From Gemmatimonadaceae bacterium (GTDB lineage: Bacteria; Latescibacterota; UBA2968; UBA8231), in NCBI GenBank assembly GCA_026706075.1, contig JAPOZM010000091.1, forward strand, positions 58,551 to 122,550: a DNA stretch of 64,000 nt, read 5' to 3'. Position numbers and translations under genes: made by a program. Below the pieces are notes generated by a model. That model made no database searches. It was given only the letters and a program-made list of their open reading frames with translations, and was not told the origin of the DNA. Shown here piece by piece: positions 1-8,720 of this stretch; the stretch's first letter is position 1; each line of letters begins with the position of its first letter.

Positions 1-211
1 GCTGAGGCGCTCGAGGCGGACCGGAAGGCGGTGCCTCAGATCCACCCCCCCAGTCGTGATCGCGGGACAACTCGTCGTCCGTTCCCAGACTGTCGGACCC
101 GCCTCCCACGACGCCGGCGCTCAGCCGCTCCAGAACCCCGGGGAACTCCGACTCGAGGACGGGCACGTATACCTCGCGGAAGACCCGCTCGCATAGTTCC
201 TGGCAGTTCAT
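1..211 (-). pseudogene. Nucleotidyltransferase-like (DUF4037-type) gene, partial, with frame break
   Basis: The gene starts at an ATG at 211 on the minus strand and runs off the left edge. The first ~55 residues read as a short helical N-terminus followed by GGGSDSLGTDD and then SRDHDWG. That glycine-serine then D..SRDHDWG pattern is what I know from DUF4037-type nucleotidyltransferases, so the catalytic loop is visible. Just after DHDWG the frame goes through a run of seven C on the plus strand (45-51). Reading six instead of seven joins it to VDLRHRLPVRLERLS, which looks like the natural continuation. Either the homopolymer is an assembly error or the gene is broken. The family call rests on one motif only; the rest of the gene lies outside the window. 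Confidence 0.5.
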
Positions 212-255
212 TCAAAGTGTGGCTCGAGGCTCGCAGCCCCGACGATCTCCGGGGT

Positions 256-377
256 GAAACGGTCCTGAAATGAGACGGAAACGAGAAACATGTCTGGCCG
301 GCATATTGACGTGGAAAAACAATGACTTAGGCTTGATTCTCCCCGAAACGGGACGGAAATGAGCCGCAAATGGAACC
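256..377 (+). promoter_or_regulatory. Two triplets of 11-bp iterons around the fic promoter
   Basis: GAAAYGRG-like units begin at 256, 267 and 278, and again at 345, 356 and 367, each exactly 11 bp after the last. The two 33-bp triplets are 89 bp apart and keep the same unit order (GAAACGG, then GAAATGAG). The last unit is degenerate (CAAATGGA) and covers the fic start codon. One helical turn between units on one face of the DNA is typical of a cooperative repressor operator. Autoregulation of the fic gene is inference. Confidence 0.6.
306..333 (+). promoter_or_regulatory. Sigma70-type promoter of the fic gene
   Basis: TTGACG at 306-311 and TAGGCT at 328-333 are separated by 16 bp, in the gap between the two iteron triplets. 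Transcription would start about 30 bases before the ATG at 370. The downstream iterons would then lie in the transcribed leader and the upstream ones behind the -35. Confidence 0.5.
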
Positions 378-1618
378 CCCGGACATCAGCCGCTACACGA
401 TACCGCAGCAGTGGATCCGCTACGACCCCGCGGCCATTTTCGAGTCGCTGGTTCAGGCCAAGGCCGCCGCCGGAGTCCTGAACCAAATGCCGTATCTGCC
501 CCGGTGGATCGAGCAGGTCCACGAGGAGCAGCTGCGGCTGGAGGCCGCCGGCACCTCGCGCATCGAAGGCGCCGAGTTCACGCAGAGGGAGCAGGAGGAG
601 GCCCTCGCTCCCGACCCCCCCGCACACACCGGACTGACCCACTCCCAGCGGCAATTGAGGGCCGCCGACGCCACCTACCGCTGGATGCGCTCACAGCCGG
701 CCGACCGATGGGTGACCACCGACTTCATCCTGGAGACCCACCGGCGCATCGTGACCGGCTGCGACGACGATCACTGCGAGCCCGGTGCACTGCGCCCCCA
801 GGGCTGGAACGTCACCTTCGGAACGCCGCCCTGCCGGGGGGCTGCAGGCGGCAACGAGTGCCGCACCGCCTTCGATTCTCTCTGTGCCGGCCATCGGTGG
901 GGAGTTCCTGCAACACGACCGGATCATCCAGGCCATCGCCATCCACTACCACATGGGATCGATGCACCCCTTCGGCGACGGCAACGGCCGCACCGCCCGC
1001 GCACTGGAGGCGTTCATGCTGCGGCAGGCCGGGGTCAACGAGATGGTGATGATCAGCCTCTCCAACTACTACTACGAGCACAAGGAGGAGTACCTGGCGG
1101 CGCTCTTCGCCTCCCGGAGCGGGGGACACGACCTGACTCCCTTCCTCCGATTCGCTCTCGGGGCGGTCGCCGAGCGGTGCAACGCGGTCTTGGCGGAGAT
1201 AGCCGTCAACCATCAACGCACCCTCTTCCGGGAATTCGCCAGGTCCTTGTTCGGGCAGCTCCGCAGTCCCCGACGCCGGGTGCTGGCGGGGCGCCAACTG
1301 AGAGTCCTGGAGGTCCTGCTGGACGTTGGTTCCATCGGCGTGGCTGAACTGGCGAACAGGGTCTGGGGCGACTACGACGGCCTCAAGTTTCCGGACCGGG
1401 CGTTTGCGCGGGATCTGGTCGGGCTGCTCGAACTGTCCGCGATCACGTTTGACGACGACCGGGTCGCCGTCAACCTGGACTGGCCGAGGCAGTCTTTGGA
1501 GTCGGAACTGCTGGAACGGCTGGAGAGCATGCCCGCTGCCGCATCGGCCAGGAACCCGGCCATGGCGAAGTTGTCCCGGCTGCTGGGCCGGGACCGTGGC
1601 CGCGGCATTCCCGGGTGA
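370..1618 (+). pseudogene. fic: Fic-family AMPylase-like protein, frameshifted
   Basis: Fic proteins transfer AMP or related groups to target proteins. The N-terminal part, in the frame of the ATG at 370, contains TSRIEG, which fits the class II inhibitory helix (S/T)xxxE(G/N), and then the domain leading to GTPPCRGAAGG. After about residue 173 the homology moves to the next frame (from about 889) and continues with the catalytic HPFGDGNGRTAR and a winged-helix-like C-terminus, ending at 1618. Removing one G in gccggccatc (about 887-896) restores one ~415-residue protein. The catalytic His and the phosphate-binding loop are intact, so only the indel breaks it. It could be a true pseudogene or a one-base assembly error. 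A promoter and iterons lie upstream. Confidence 0.8.
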
Positions 1619-1627
1619 TCGCCGGGC

Positions 1628-2371
1628 CTACCCCCCCGCCAGCGCCTTCAGCGCCGCCACCGCCCGTTCGTGGACGAACCCTCCGTAGACATCCGCCACC
1701 GGCAAGGCCACCGCCTTCTCCAGCAGTTCCCTCGCCCGTTCCCTGCCCTTCTTGCCGGCGAGCTTCGGCAGCCTGAGCGCATAGTCCAGCAGCACCACCT
1801 TCGACTCCGGCGCCAGCTCCAGGGCGCGCTCGAAGCGGGCGGCCGCCTCCTTTTTCGTCGCCCCGTACATGACCCGGGCCATCATGCGCCCGGCGCGGCT
1901 GACGATGTCGGCGTTCCAGCCGCCGAGGGCCAGGTGGGCCAGGGCGTGGTCGGGATCGCGGGCGAGAGTCGCTTCGAACATCTTGCGGGTCCTGCCCCCG
2001 AGGCCCTTCCGCAGCGCCGTCATGGTGCCGATGCTCTGCGCGTAGCGGCCGAGGGCGTGGCCCGACTGGAAGTACCCCTCCGGGTTGGCCGTATCGGCGC
2101 GCACCGCCTCCTCGCCCAGCTGCAGGGCGCGCTCGAACAACCCCTTCTTCTCCTCTTCGGGAGCTGAGTAGTGCCCGTACACGGCGAGCGATCGCGCCGC
2201 CAGGGCATAGCCTTCCGAGGTCCCGGCCGCCTCGGCGATGCCGGCGGCAGCGACGAAGCGGCCTTCCGAGAAAGCGGTCGTCGCCTCAGCGAGCGACTCC
2301 GCGTCAGCGCCGGTCACGGCGAGCACGAGGCCCGCAACCGCTGCGAGCCGGGCAAATCGGGAATGGTCCAT
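1628..2371 (-). CDS. Exported TPR-like protein
   Basis: This 247-residue protein begins with a signal peptide (MDHSRFARLAAVAGLVLAVTG, likely cut after ADA) and is otherwise alanine-rich helix. Repeat pairs look like tetratricopeptide units: a block near residues 75-100 with AVRADTANPEGYFQSGHALG, another with LARDPDHALAHLALGGWN, and a third with RALELAPESKVVLLDYAL. The start at 2371 is chosen over the ATG one codon upstream because AGGAGG at 2378-2383 is 6 bases from it and only 3 from the other. It follows the kinase-like gene by 10 bases and ends 9 bases from the convergent fic gene. It is probably a periplasmic scaffold; the specific role is unknown. Confidence 0.7.
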   Translation of the reverse strand: MDHSRFARLAAVAGLVLAVTGADAESLAEATTAFSEGRFVAAAGIAEAAGTSEGYALAARSLAVYGHYSAPEEEKKGLFERALQLGEEAVRADTANPEGYFQSGHALGRYAQSIGTMTALRKGLGGRTRKMFEATLARDPDHALAHLALGGWNADIVSRAGRMMARVMYGATKKEAAARFERALELAPESKVVLLDYALRLPKLAGKKGRERARELLEKAVALPVADVYGGFVHERAVAALKALAGG

Positions 2372-2381
2372 CATCAGCCTC

Positions 2382-3338
2382 CTAGGCCGTCTCCATGTCC
2401 TCGAGCAAGGTCGCCACCGTGGTGTGATTCCATCCTTCTGGAGCGGGGCCTGCGTAGGCCCACAGGACATCGAGCACTCGAGCGAGTGAGTGCAGGCGCA
2501 AGATCATTCTCCTCTGTTCATCAACAGGGCCATACGCCCGCCAGAACGGTTCTGCCGAACCGGGATCCGGGACGAAGACCGTCAGCAGGAGATCTCTGAC
2601 ATCCGAGAACGCCGGGCCGCGCGTACTGTTATCCAGATCGAGGACCGAGACGATTCGACCGGAGACCGGCTCGACTCGGAGGTTGTGCGGCTGGAAGTCA
2701 TAATGGACGAAAGAGAGTCCCCCTGCCTCCTGAAGCAGACTTGAGTTTCTCTCCCACAAGCGCGCAGCTCGATCGAGCATGGCCCTGGGCATCCAGGCCT
2801 GGTCATGGAGTTGCTCAACGGCGTGGGCGAATCGGGTGAGGTCTTCATCGGCCCATGCCTGGGCGTCCACGGGACCCGGGACATCGATGCCGGACTCGTG
2901 CATCTCTCTCAAGACAAGCCCGCACTCTTCCATGAAGGCGTCCTTCGTTCGTCGGCTGAACCCAGGCCAGGCTTCGTCTGCGTCCTCACCGCCGGCAAGC
3001 TCCTGCAGCGCATAAGGATAGTCGATCAAGTCATCGGCGGGAGACTGGTGGATCCAGGCAGGCGTCGGCACACCGGTCCGTTCCCGGAGCTGGCGAGCGA
3101 CAGACTCTGCATGCCGCATTCGCTCCGGGTCCGACGTTCGGACCCAAACCTTGAGTATCAGCGGATCTGCATCGTCAAAGTCGAGACGGAACGACGCATT
3201 CACCTCGCCGCGCATGATCCGCACCAGGCGACGTGGTCGAGGCAGACCTTCACGTTCACACAGGTCCCGGGCGACCGCGACCGGCACGCGGTAACCGCGG
3301 AATGGGCCGTAGTCCAGAATGGGCTCACTCTTCTCCAC
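2382..3338 (-). CDS. APH/ChoK-family small-molecule phosphotransferase
   Basis: This is a protein-kinase-fold enzyme of the aminoglycoside/choline/homoserine kinase type. The Brenner-type catalytic loop HYDFQPHNL and the following metal-binding VLDLDN are both intact, and an N-lobe lysine (LILKVW) is present. At about 318 residues it has the usual family length. I prefer the GTG at 3338 because AGGGA lies 8 bases upstream; an in-frame TTG at 3365 would overlap the previous gene. The substrate cannot be told, and homes among metabolite kinases are as likely as antibiotic resistance. It sits in the minus-strand run behind the DUF4340 gene and is probably co-transcribed. Confidence 0.75.
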   Translation of the reverse strand: MEKSEPILDYGPFRGYRVPVAVARDLCEREGLPRPRRLVRIMRGEVNASFRLDFDDADPLILKVWVRTSDPERMRHAESVARQLRERTGVPTPAWIHQSPADDLIDYPYALQELAGGEDADEAWPGFSRRTKDAFMEECGLVLREMHESGIDVPGPVDAQAWADEDLTRFAHAVEQLHDQAWMPRAMLDRAARLWERNSSLLQEAGGLSFVHYDFQPHNLRVEPVSGRIVSVLDLDNSTRGPAFSDVRDLLLTVFVPDPGSAEPFWRAYGPVDEQRRMILRLHSLARVLDVLWAYAGPAPEGWNHTTVATLLEDMETA

Positions 3339-3354
3339 TGTAGCAATCCCTTTC

Positions 3355-4401
3355 TCAGCGGCCAACGCTCTCGAAGGGGGAAGGCTGCGGCAGGGTGTCC
3401 AAGAGCACCTCCGCCGGCGGCGTGAGCCACTCCGCCCGGGCGGCGGTGAGGACGGCCGTAAGCCGGGCCCGGCCGTTGCGCGCGTAGCGCTCGTCCCCGC
3501 CAGCGGCCCCGCCGACCTCCAGCACGTCGCGCACGCCTTCCTCGTCGGTCAGCTCCACCCGGGCGGCGCCGAATCCGTAGCCGGCGGAGGCCGCCGGGTC
3601 GACGAGCCGCTGCACCCGCACCTGCCGCAGGTAGGAGAGGTACTCCCAGACGCTGGCGTCCACGCAGTCCTCCTCCACCCCCGACTCACGCTCGAGCAGC
3701 CAGCGGTAGCGCTCTCGGTCGCCGGCGGGCAGGGGCAAGGCCGGGGCATCCTCCGGCAGGGGGGCCAGCACCCGCCGCAGCCGGTAGGCCCCCTCCGGCG
3801 GCGCCGTCACCAGCACCTCGACCACGGAACCGCCGCGCTCGTCGGGGGGGAGCAGGTGCGGGTCGAGCATGGGAGGGCGGGCGGCGCCCACGGTGAGCAG
3901 GGGGTTGGCGTGCAGGTGGAGGACGCTGTCCGAGCCGGCCCTGCGCACGTAGCTCTCGTCGCCGGACGGCCCCGGGACCCCCCTCCCGATCCAGATCTCG
4001 CCGAGGGACTCCCCGGCGTTGCCGGCCAGGGTCAGCCGCACGGCCTGCGGCCCGGAGACGCCGAGGTCGTCGAAGTCGTCCTCGTCGGTGGTGACCAGCG
4101 TGCCGGAGGCGCCGAGCACCTCGTGGAGGAGCCGGTCCACGCGCCCCGAGTGGGCGTAGGCGCCGAAGTAGGCGGGGAAGCGCCAGGTGCCGCCGCGGCG
4201 CTCGTAGACCCACGGGGACGACCCCGGGACCTGCAGGGAGAGGGTGCGGACGCGGTCGGGCTCGACCTGCCCGGAGGGCGGCAGGATGCTCCGCAGGACC
4301 GCCGCCTCGGCGCGCCCGCTGTCCCGGGCCCGGCGCAGCCAGCCGTCGGCCGCGGCCACGGCGGCCAGGACGACGGTCAGAAGCAGCAGGTGGCGGATCA
4401 C
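3355..4401 (-). CDS. DUF4340 protein of Gld-type ABC operon
   Basis: The 348-residue protein begins at a GTG (4401) with one N-terminal membrane helix (VIRHLLLLTVVLAAVAAADG) and continues as a periplasmic domain of the DUF4340 kind, with short beta segments such as WVYERRGGTWRFP and EIWIGR. DUF4340 proteins usually follow GldG-like auxiliary proteins in ABC operons, exactly as here, and are thought to act with the transporter outside the inner membrane. The reading frame stays open upstream to 4641, but that stretch is the tandem-repeat array and reads as low-complexity sequence, so the GTG at the membrane helix is the better start. Confidence 0.75.
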   Translation of the reverse strand: MIRHLLLLTVVLAAVAAADGWLRRARDSGRAEAAVLRSILPPSGQVEPDRVRTLSLQVPGSSPWVYERRGGTWRFPAYFGAYAHSGRVDRLLHEVLGASGTLVTTDEDDFDDLGVSGPQAVRLTLAGNAGESLGEIWIGRGVPGPSGDESYVRRAGSDSVLHLHANPLLTVGAARPPMLDPHLLPPDERGGSVVEVLVTAPPEGAYRLRRVLAPLPEDAPALPLPAGDRERYRWLLERESGVEEDCVDASVWEYLSYLRQVRVQRLVDPAASAGYGFGAARVELTDEEGVRDVLEVGGAAGGDERYARNGRARLTAVLTAARAEWLTPPAEVLLDTLPQPSPFESVGR

Positions 4402-4404
4402 GGG

Positions 4405-4837
4405 CGCGGCCCCACGGCCGCCGATAGGGCGCCAGGGCCATACCGCCAGGGCGAGGGGAGCGCCGGTCGAGGCCGCGGCCTCCGGACGGACGGACGCCGC
4501 CGCCAGTGCCCCGCCAGCGCGAGCAGAGCGCCGTTGAGCACGGTCGCCGCCCCCGGGCCGAGAGGGCGCCACCACCCCCAGAGCCCACCAGCGCGAGAGA
4601 GGCGCCGTTGAGCACGGCCGCGCCCGATGGACGCCCGCCACCTCCAGAACCCCACCAGCGCGAGCGGAGCGCCGTTGATCCGGCCGCCGCCGGCCAAGCG
4701 GACGCCGCCACCGCAGAGCCCCGGCAGGGCAAGCGCCAGTGGAACGCCGTTAATCACGACCGCCGCCCCCGGGCGAGCGGACGCCGCCACCGCCAGAGCC
4801 CAACGAGCGCGAGCGCCAGCGGAGCACCCCCGATCAC
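4405..4837 (-). repeat. Degenerate tandem array: six copies of the 3' end of the GldG-like gene
   Basis: On the minus strand the last ~25 codons of the upstream gene (unit 4761-4837) are followed by five more diverged copies at 4681-4760, 4616-4680, 4545-4615, 4474-4544 and 4405-4473 (65-80 bp each). Every copy carries a GGCGYTCCGCTSGCGCT-like core encoding NGAPLAL or similar, then a Trp/Arg-rich stretch. The stop codon of the gene lies at the start of the second copy, so copies 2-6 fill the whole intergenic space to the DUF4340 start. Copy lengths are mostly not multiples of three, so no one frame reads through all of them. Confidence 0.8.
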
Positions 4838-7800
4838 CGCCAGGCGCCAGCCGGCGCGCGCACCCGAACCCTGCACAGCAAACCCCCTGGCCGGCGCGTC
4901 GGCGCGCCCCTGCAGTTCCGCCATCCGCGGTCCGAGAGCGGCCATGGCCGCGGCGTTCAGCAGCAGCTGGTCGTGGGCGAAGCCGGCGCTGAAGAGGCGG
5001 TGGTTCTTGAACATCTCCGAGGAGCCGAGGAGCAGCATCCAGCCGTCCCGGGCCCCGTCGGCGGGGACCACCTGCAGGCGGGTGCCGCCGCCCTCGGTCT
5101 CCACCGCCTCAACGGCGGGAAAGCGGCCCTCCAGGGTCAGAGCGAGGCTCTGCCGGCCGGGCAGGTAGCCGCCGGTCTCGCGGAGCTCCTCCTCCTTCAG
5201 AAAGCCGCCGTTCCAGTCGTAGGACCAGGCGCGGGCCGTTGTCGTGGCCAGGACCTGCTCGCGCAGGCCGGCCTCGCCCAGGGCGCCGGCGTCGACGCGG
5301 AAGCGGTTCCCCCAGATGAAGAGCAGGTCACCGAGCCGGCCGGTCACCGGCGAGGACCGGGAGTGGTTGGCCCCGAGGGCGCGGATCAGGAAGGGCAGGG
5401 CCACCCGCTGCGGGTCGTACTCGCGCACGGCGGTCCGGTTCACCTGGGTGTCGAGCTCCAGGTGGTGGCGGCTGCGGTCCATCAGCACCTCGCGCACCTG
5501 CTCGACGCCGAAGAGCTCCAGGTAGCGGTCGAAGTCCTGGAACTGCGGCTGCGGCCAGTGCACGGTGCCGAATCCGGTGCCGCGGTACTGGCGCTGCTGG
5601 ATGTTGAAGTGCTGCATGGCCACCACGGCCCGCCCCCCGCCCGCCAGGTGCCGGCTCAGCCAGGTCAGCACCGGCGTCGAGTCCCGCCGCGGCTGGAACC
5701 AGATCACCGCTCCGGGCCGCTCCGGGAAGACCGGCTCCCGCAGCGGCACGTGCCGCACCTCGTACCCGTACTGCCGCAGCAGCTCCTTGGCGCGGGCGTA
5801 GACGTCGACCCCCTGGGGCGCGCTCAGGCCCTTCTTCTGGTAGTCCTCGTGGGCCTCGGCCGGCGACAGGCGCGGCAGGTCCGAGACCACCGTGATCACC
5901 GGGGCCCTGCCCTCGTCGAGCCGCTTCAGGGCCGCGGCGAGGAGGAAGTCCAGGTGGGCGCCGGTGTGCCGGTCGAGGCGGGGGATCGTGGCCCGGCGGC
6001 CGTCCTGGTGCAGGACGAGTCCGCTGTGGATCTCGGTGGTGACGCTCGTGTCCCGCTGTACGCGCTCCACCTCGAAGGCGGGCACCCCGCCGGCGCGGCC
6101 CTCCTCCGGAGGGCGCACCTCCACCTGGACCCCGGCGCCGGAGAGGACCTCCCGGAGCCGGTCGGTCACGTCGCGCACCCCCGGGGGCAGCTGCGACCGC
6201 GGGGAGAGGACGATCTCCGCCCGCAGATTCGCCGCCCGGCTCCCCAGGTCGGAGACCACCGAGTCGTCCGGCGTGTGCACGCCGGCGACCGTCAGGTCCC
6301 AGCTCAGGCCCGACAGGGGGCCGCGCAGGGCCAGGAATACCGCGGCGGTCACCGCCACCACGGCGCCGGCCGCCAGGGCGGGCCCACGGGCCACCCGATG
6401 CCGGGCCCCTCCCGGACGGACGCCTCCCCGCAGGGTCCGCAGGGCCAGCACCACCCACACCAGCGGGACCAGGCCCGCCACCGCCAGGCGCCAGCCCACG
6501 CGGGCCCCGCCCGACAGCGGCGGCAGACCCGCCGGCAGGCCCCGGTCCACCCGCAGCCGCGCCAGCCGCTCCGGGTCGGCGAAGGTGCGAGCCAGGTCGC
6601 GGGCAAAGACGGCGTGGCCGTACCCGGGTTGCTCGAGGATCTCGTCGCGGAAGAGGCTGGCCGAGGCCAGCACCAGCAGCTGCCCCGCCCACGGGTCTTC
6701 CGGGGTGAGCAGGACCATCAGGCTCTGCTTGGGCACGCGCAGGTCCCCGGACAGGTCCTCCAGTCCGAACTCGCCCTCCGGCAGCGGGAGCACCCGGGCG
6801 TGCTCGGTGGTGGTGGCGGCCACGTGGGCCTGGTACCCGGCCGCGGCCACCCGCCGCGGATCGACCCGCAGGGGGCTGGCGGCGGTGAAGCTCAGGCCGC
6901 CCCGGGCCGGCGTCCGGAAGGGGCGGAAGTCCCGGAAGGCGGGCAGGTTGCGCAGGTGGAAGGGCGCGTCCACCTCCCGCTCCTCCCCGCCCACGGAGAC
7001 CGTGACCCGGCCCGAGTTGCGGTCCATGAGCAGGTCGGCCGCCGGCTCCAGGCCGAAGGGCTCCAGGAGCCGCTCCCAGGCGCTGCCCATCCCCTCGACG
7101 CGGAAGCGGACCTCGCCCTCCTCGCCGGCGGAGTAGGCCACCCTGTAGGCGCTGCCCGCCAGGACGGCGGTCCGTCCCGTGGCCAGAAAGCGGCGCAGCC
7201 CGGCGATGTGCCGGCGCGTCACCCGCCGCGGCTCCAGCCAGACCAGGATGTCCACGTCGAGGGGAATGAAGCCGCCGGCGTCGACGTCGATTTCGACGAC
7301 GGGTCCGTGCTGGCTGAGGTAGCGGGGGAACTTCCCGTACCCCGGCGGCGCCGACAGGGCGAAGGAGGCCTGCGGCGCCGACTCGCCCGCCGTCAGGCGC
7401 GCCGCCACCAGGCGGGCCAGGTACGGCAGGTGGGCGTTCTCGATCCCCTGGATGAGCACGTCCTCCCGCCGCGGGCTCCCCTGCCGGGAGAACACCAGGG
7501 AGGACCAGATCTCCGCCTGGCTCTCGGCGTCGTCGACGACGCGGCGCACGCGGATCGGACTCGCCCGGCGCGAGGCGGCGTAGCGGGCGCCCGCCGCCCC
7601 GGAGAGGCCGGGATCGATGACGCGGTAGCTGAAGCGCCCCCCGGCGGCGTCCTCCATCTCCTCGAGCAGGGCCCTGGCCGTCTCCTCCACGTCCCTGAGA
7701 TGGGATGGCATGACGTCGCGCCCGCTGACGAAGAGGGTGGCCGTCAGCTCGCCGTCCAGGCCGCGGAGGAAGCGCCGCAGCTCGGCCGGCACCGTGGCCG

Positions 7801-7927
7801 GATGACGCCCCCCGAGATCGATGCGGGCCACCGACCCCGCGGCGCCCAGCAGCCGTCCGGCGTAGACCGCAACCCCGAGGAGGAGGACGGCGCCGACGAG
7901 GGCCTGGATCAGGAAGGTCCGCTTCAC
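4754..7927 (-). CDS. Double-length GldG-like ABC transporter auxiliary protein
   Basis: At 1057 residues this is about twice the usual GldG-like (ABC_transp_aux) length. It has two similar halves. Each starts with a membrane helix (near residues 5-25 and 510-535), continues with a large periplasmic GldG-like domain, and ends in a helix reading GWRLAV.G..PL (near 475-500 and 1020-1045). In both halves a conserved block around VLIQGIENAHLPYLA / ATIPRLDRHTGAHLDFLLAAA aligns. This suggests an internal duplication and fusion of two tandem genes. The start is a GTG at 7927, ten bases after the permease stop. It should act with the permease and ATPase in one inner-membrane ABC complex; the substrate is unknown. 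Its 3' end seeds the downstream repeat array. Confidence 0.75.
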   Translation of the reverse strand: MKRTFLIQALVGAVLLLGVAVYAGRLLGAAGSVARIDLGGRHPATVPAELRRFLRGLDGELTATLFVSGRDVMPSHLRDVEETARALLEEMEDAAGGRFSYRVIDPGLSGAAGARYAASRRASPIRVRRVVDDAESQAEIWSSLVFSRQGSPRREDVLIQGIENAHLPYLARLVAARLTAGESAPQASFALSAPPGYGKFPRYLSQHGPVVEIDVDAGGFIPLDVDILVWLEPRRVTRRHIAGLRRFLATGRTAVLAGSAYRVAYSAGEEGEVRFRVEGMGSAWERLLEPFGLEPAADLLMDRNSGRVTVSVGGEEREVDAPFHLRNLPAFRDFRPFRTPARGGLSFTAASPLRVDPRRVAAAGYQAHVAATTTEHARVLPLPEGEFGLEDLSGDLRVPKQSLMVLLTPEDPWAGQLLVLASASLFRDEILEQPGYGHAVFARDLARTFADPERLARLRVDRGLPAGLPPLSGGARVGWRLAVAGLVPLVWVVLALRTLRGGVRPGGARHRVARGPALAAGAVVAVTAAVFLALRGPLSGLSWDLTVAGVHTPDDSVVSDLGSRAANLRAEIVLSPRSQLPPGVRDVTDRLREVLSGAGVQVEVRPPEEGRAGGVPAFEVERVQRDTSVTTEIHSGLVLHQDGRRATIPRLDRHTGAHLDFLLAAALKRLDEGRAPVITVVSDLPRLSPAEAHEDYQKKGLSAPQGVDVYARAKELLRQYGYEVRHVPLREPVFPERPGAVIWFQPRRDSTPVLTWLSRHLAGGGRAVVAMQHFNIQQRQYRGTGFGTVHWPQPQFQDFDRYLELFGVEQVREVLMDRSRHHLELDTQVNRTAVREYDPQRVALPFLIRALGANHSRSSPVTGRLGDLLFIWGNRFRVDAGALGEAGLREQVLATTTARAWSYDWNGGFLKEEELRETGGYLPGRQSLALTLEGRFPAVEAVETEGGGTRLQVVPADGARDGWMLLLGSSEMFKNHRLFSAGFAHDQLLLNAAAMAALGPRMAELQGRADAPARGFAVQGSGARAGWRLAVIGGAPLALALVGLWRWRRPLARGRRS

Positions 7928-7937
7928 CGCGACTCTC

Positions 7938-8720
7938 TCAGTACTTGAGGCGCTGCAGGCCGATCCGCGTCATCCACAGGAAGAAGGCGCACAGGAGGGC
8001 GAAGTAGAGGAGATGGTCCAGCCCCACCAGACCGCCGGTGAAGGCCTGGTAGTGGGGCAGGCAGGAGACGGACTCGGCCAGCCAGGTCCCCGGCTGCCAG
8101 GCCGGGGCCAGGCCGTCGAGGATCTCCACCACCCGGGGATGGCCGCTGAAGACGAGGAGGAAGGCGACCATGGCGGCCAGCACGAAGGCGACGATCTGGT
8201 TGTGGGTCAGGCTGGAGAGGAACTGGCCCGAGGCGAGGAACAGGGCGCCGAGGAGCAGGGCGCCCAGGTAGCCGGACAGGATCAGGCCCAGGTCGGGCTC
8301 TCCCAGCCACGCCAGCATGGCCACGATCGGCAGCGACCCGGCGATGACGACGACGAAGTAGAGGAGGGCCGCCGCGTACTTGCCGGCCACCACCTGAAGG
8401 GGCTCCAGGGGCAGGGTGAGCAGCAGCTCCACCGTCCCCTGGGCGTGCTCCTCCGACCAGGAGCGCATGGTGATGGCGGGCACGAAGGGGATCAGCAGGA
8501 AGGGCAGAACCTCGAACCAGGGGGACATGTCGACGACGCCCTCGAGGAAGAAGGCGTTCATGAAGGTCGTCCCCGAGAGCACGAGGAAGACGCCCCCGTA
8601 GATGTAGGCGATCGCGGAATCGAAGATGGCGCGCAGCTCGCGGCCGGCCACCAGGCCCGCGCCGGCGGCGAGCTCGCGGAGGACCCGTCCCCGCCCGCCG
8701 GTCTCAGCGTCCGATGCCAT
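7938..8720 (-). CDS. ABC-2 type permease, GldF-like
   Basis: This 260-residue protein has six hydrophobic segments in the layout of ABC-2 permeases: one near residues 35-55 (AYIYGGVFLVLSGTTF) with a loop containing MSPWFEVLPFLLIPFVPAITMR, then EEHAQGTVELLLTLPL, a hallmark of GldF/NosY-type subunits, and four further helices. It overlaps the ATPase gene by 17 bases and precedes the GldG-like gene by ten, so translation is likely coupled. GldA-GldF-GldG assemblies are linked to gliding in Bacteroidetes, but similar operons occur in many non-gliding bacteria, so motility should not be assumed. Confidence 0.85.
   Translation of the reverse strand: MASDAETGGRGRVLRELAAGAGLVAGRELRAIFDSAIAYIYGGVFLVLSGTTFMNAFFLEGVVDMSPWFEVLPFLLIPFVPAITMRSWSEEHAQGTVELLLTLPLEPLQVVAGKYAAALLYFVVVIAGSLPIVAMLAWLGEPDLGLILSGYLGALLLGALFLASGQFLSSLTHNQIVAFVLAAMVAFLLVFSGHPRVVEILDGLAPAWQPGTWLAESVSCLPHYQAFTGGLVGLDHLLYFALLCAFFLWMTRIGLQRLKY

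Noticed and set aside
4973..7948. A 991-codon open frame on the plus strand opposite the GldG-like gene
   Set aside because: It is an antisense shadow. High-GC codon use removes stops from the opposite strand; the translation is repetitive in Arg, Gly, Ala and Gln and shows no domain, while the minus-strand protein has clear domains.
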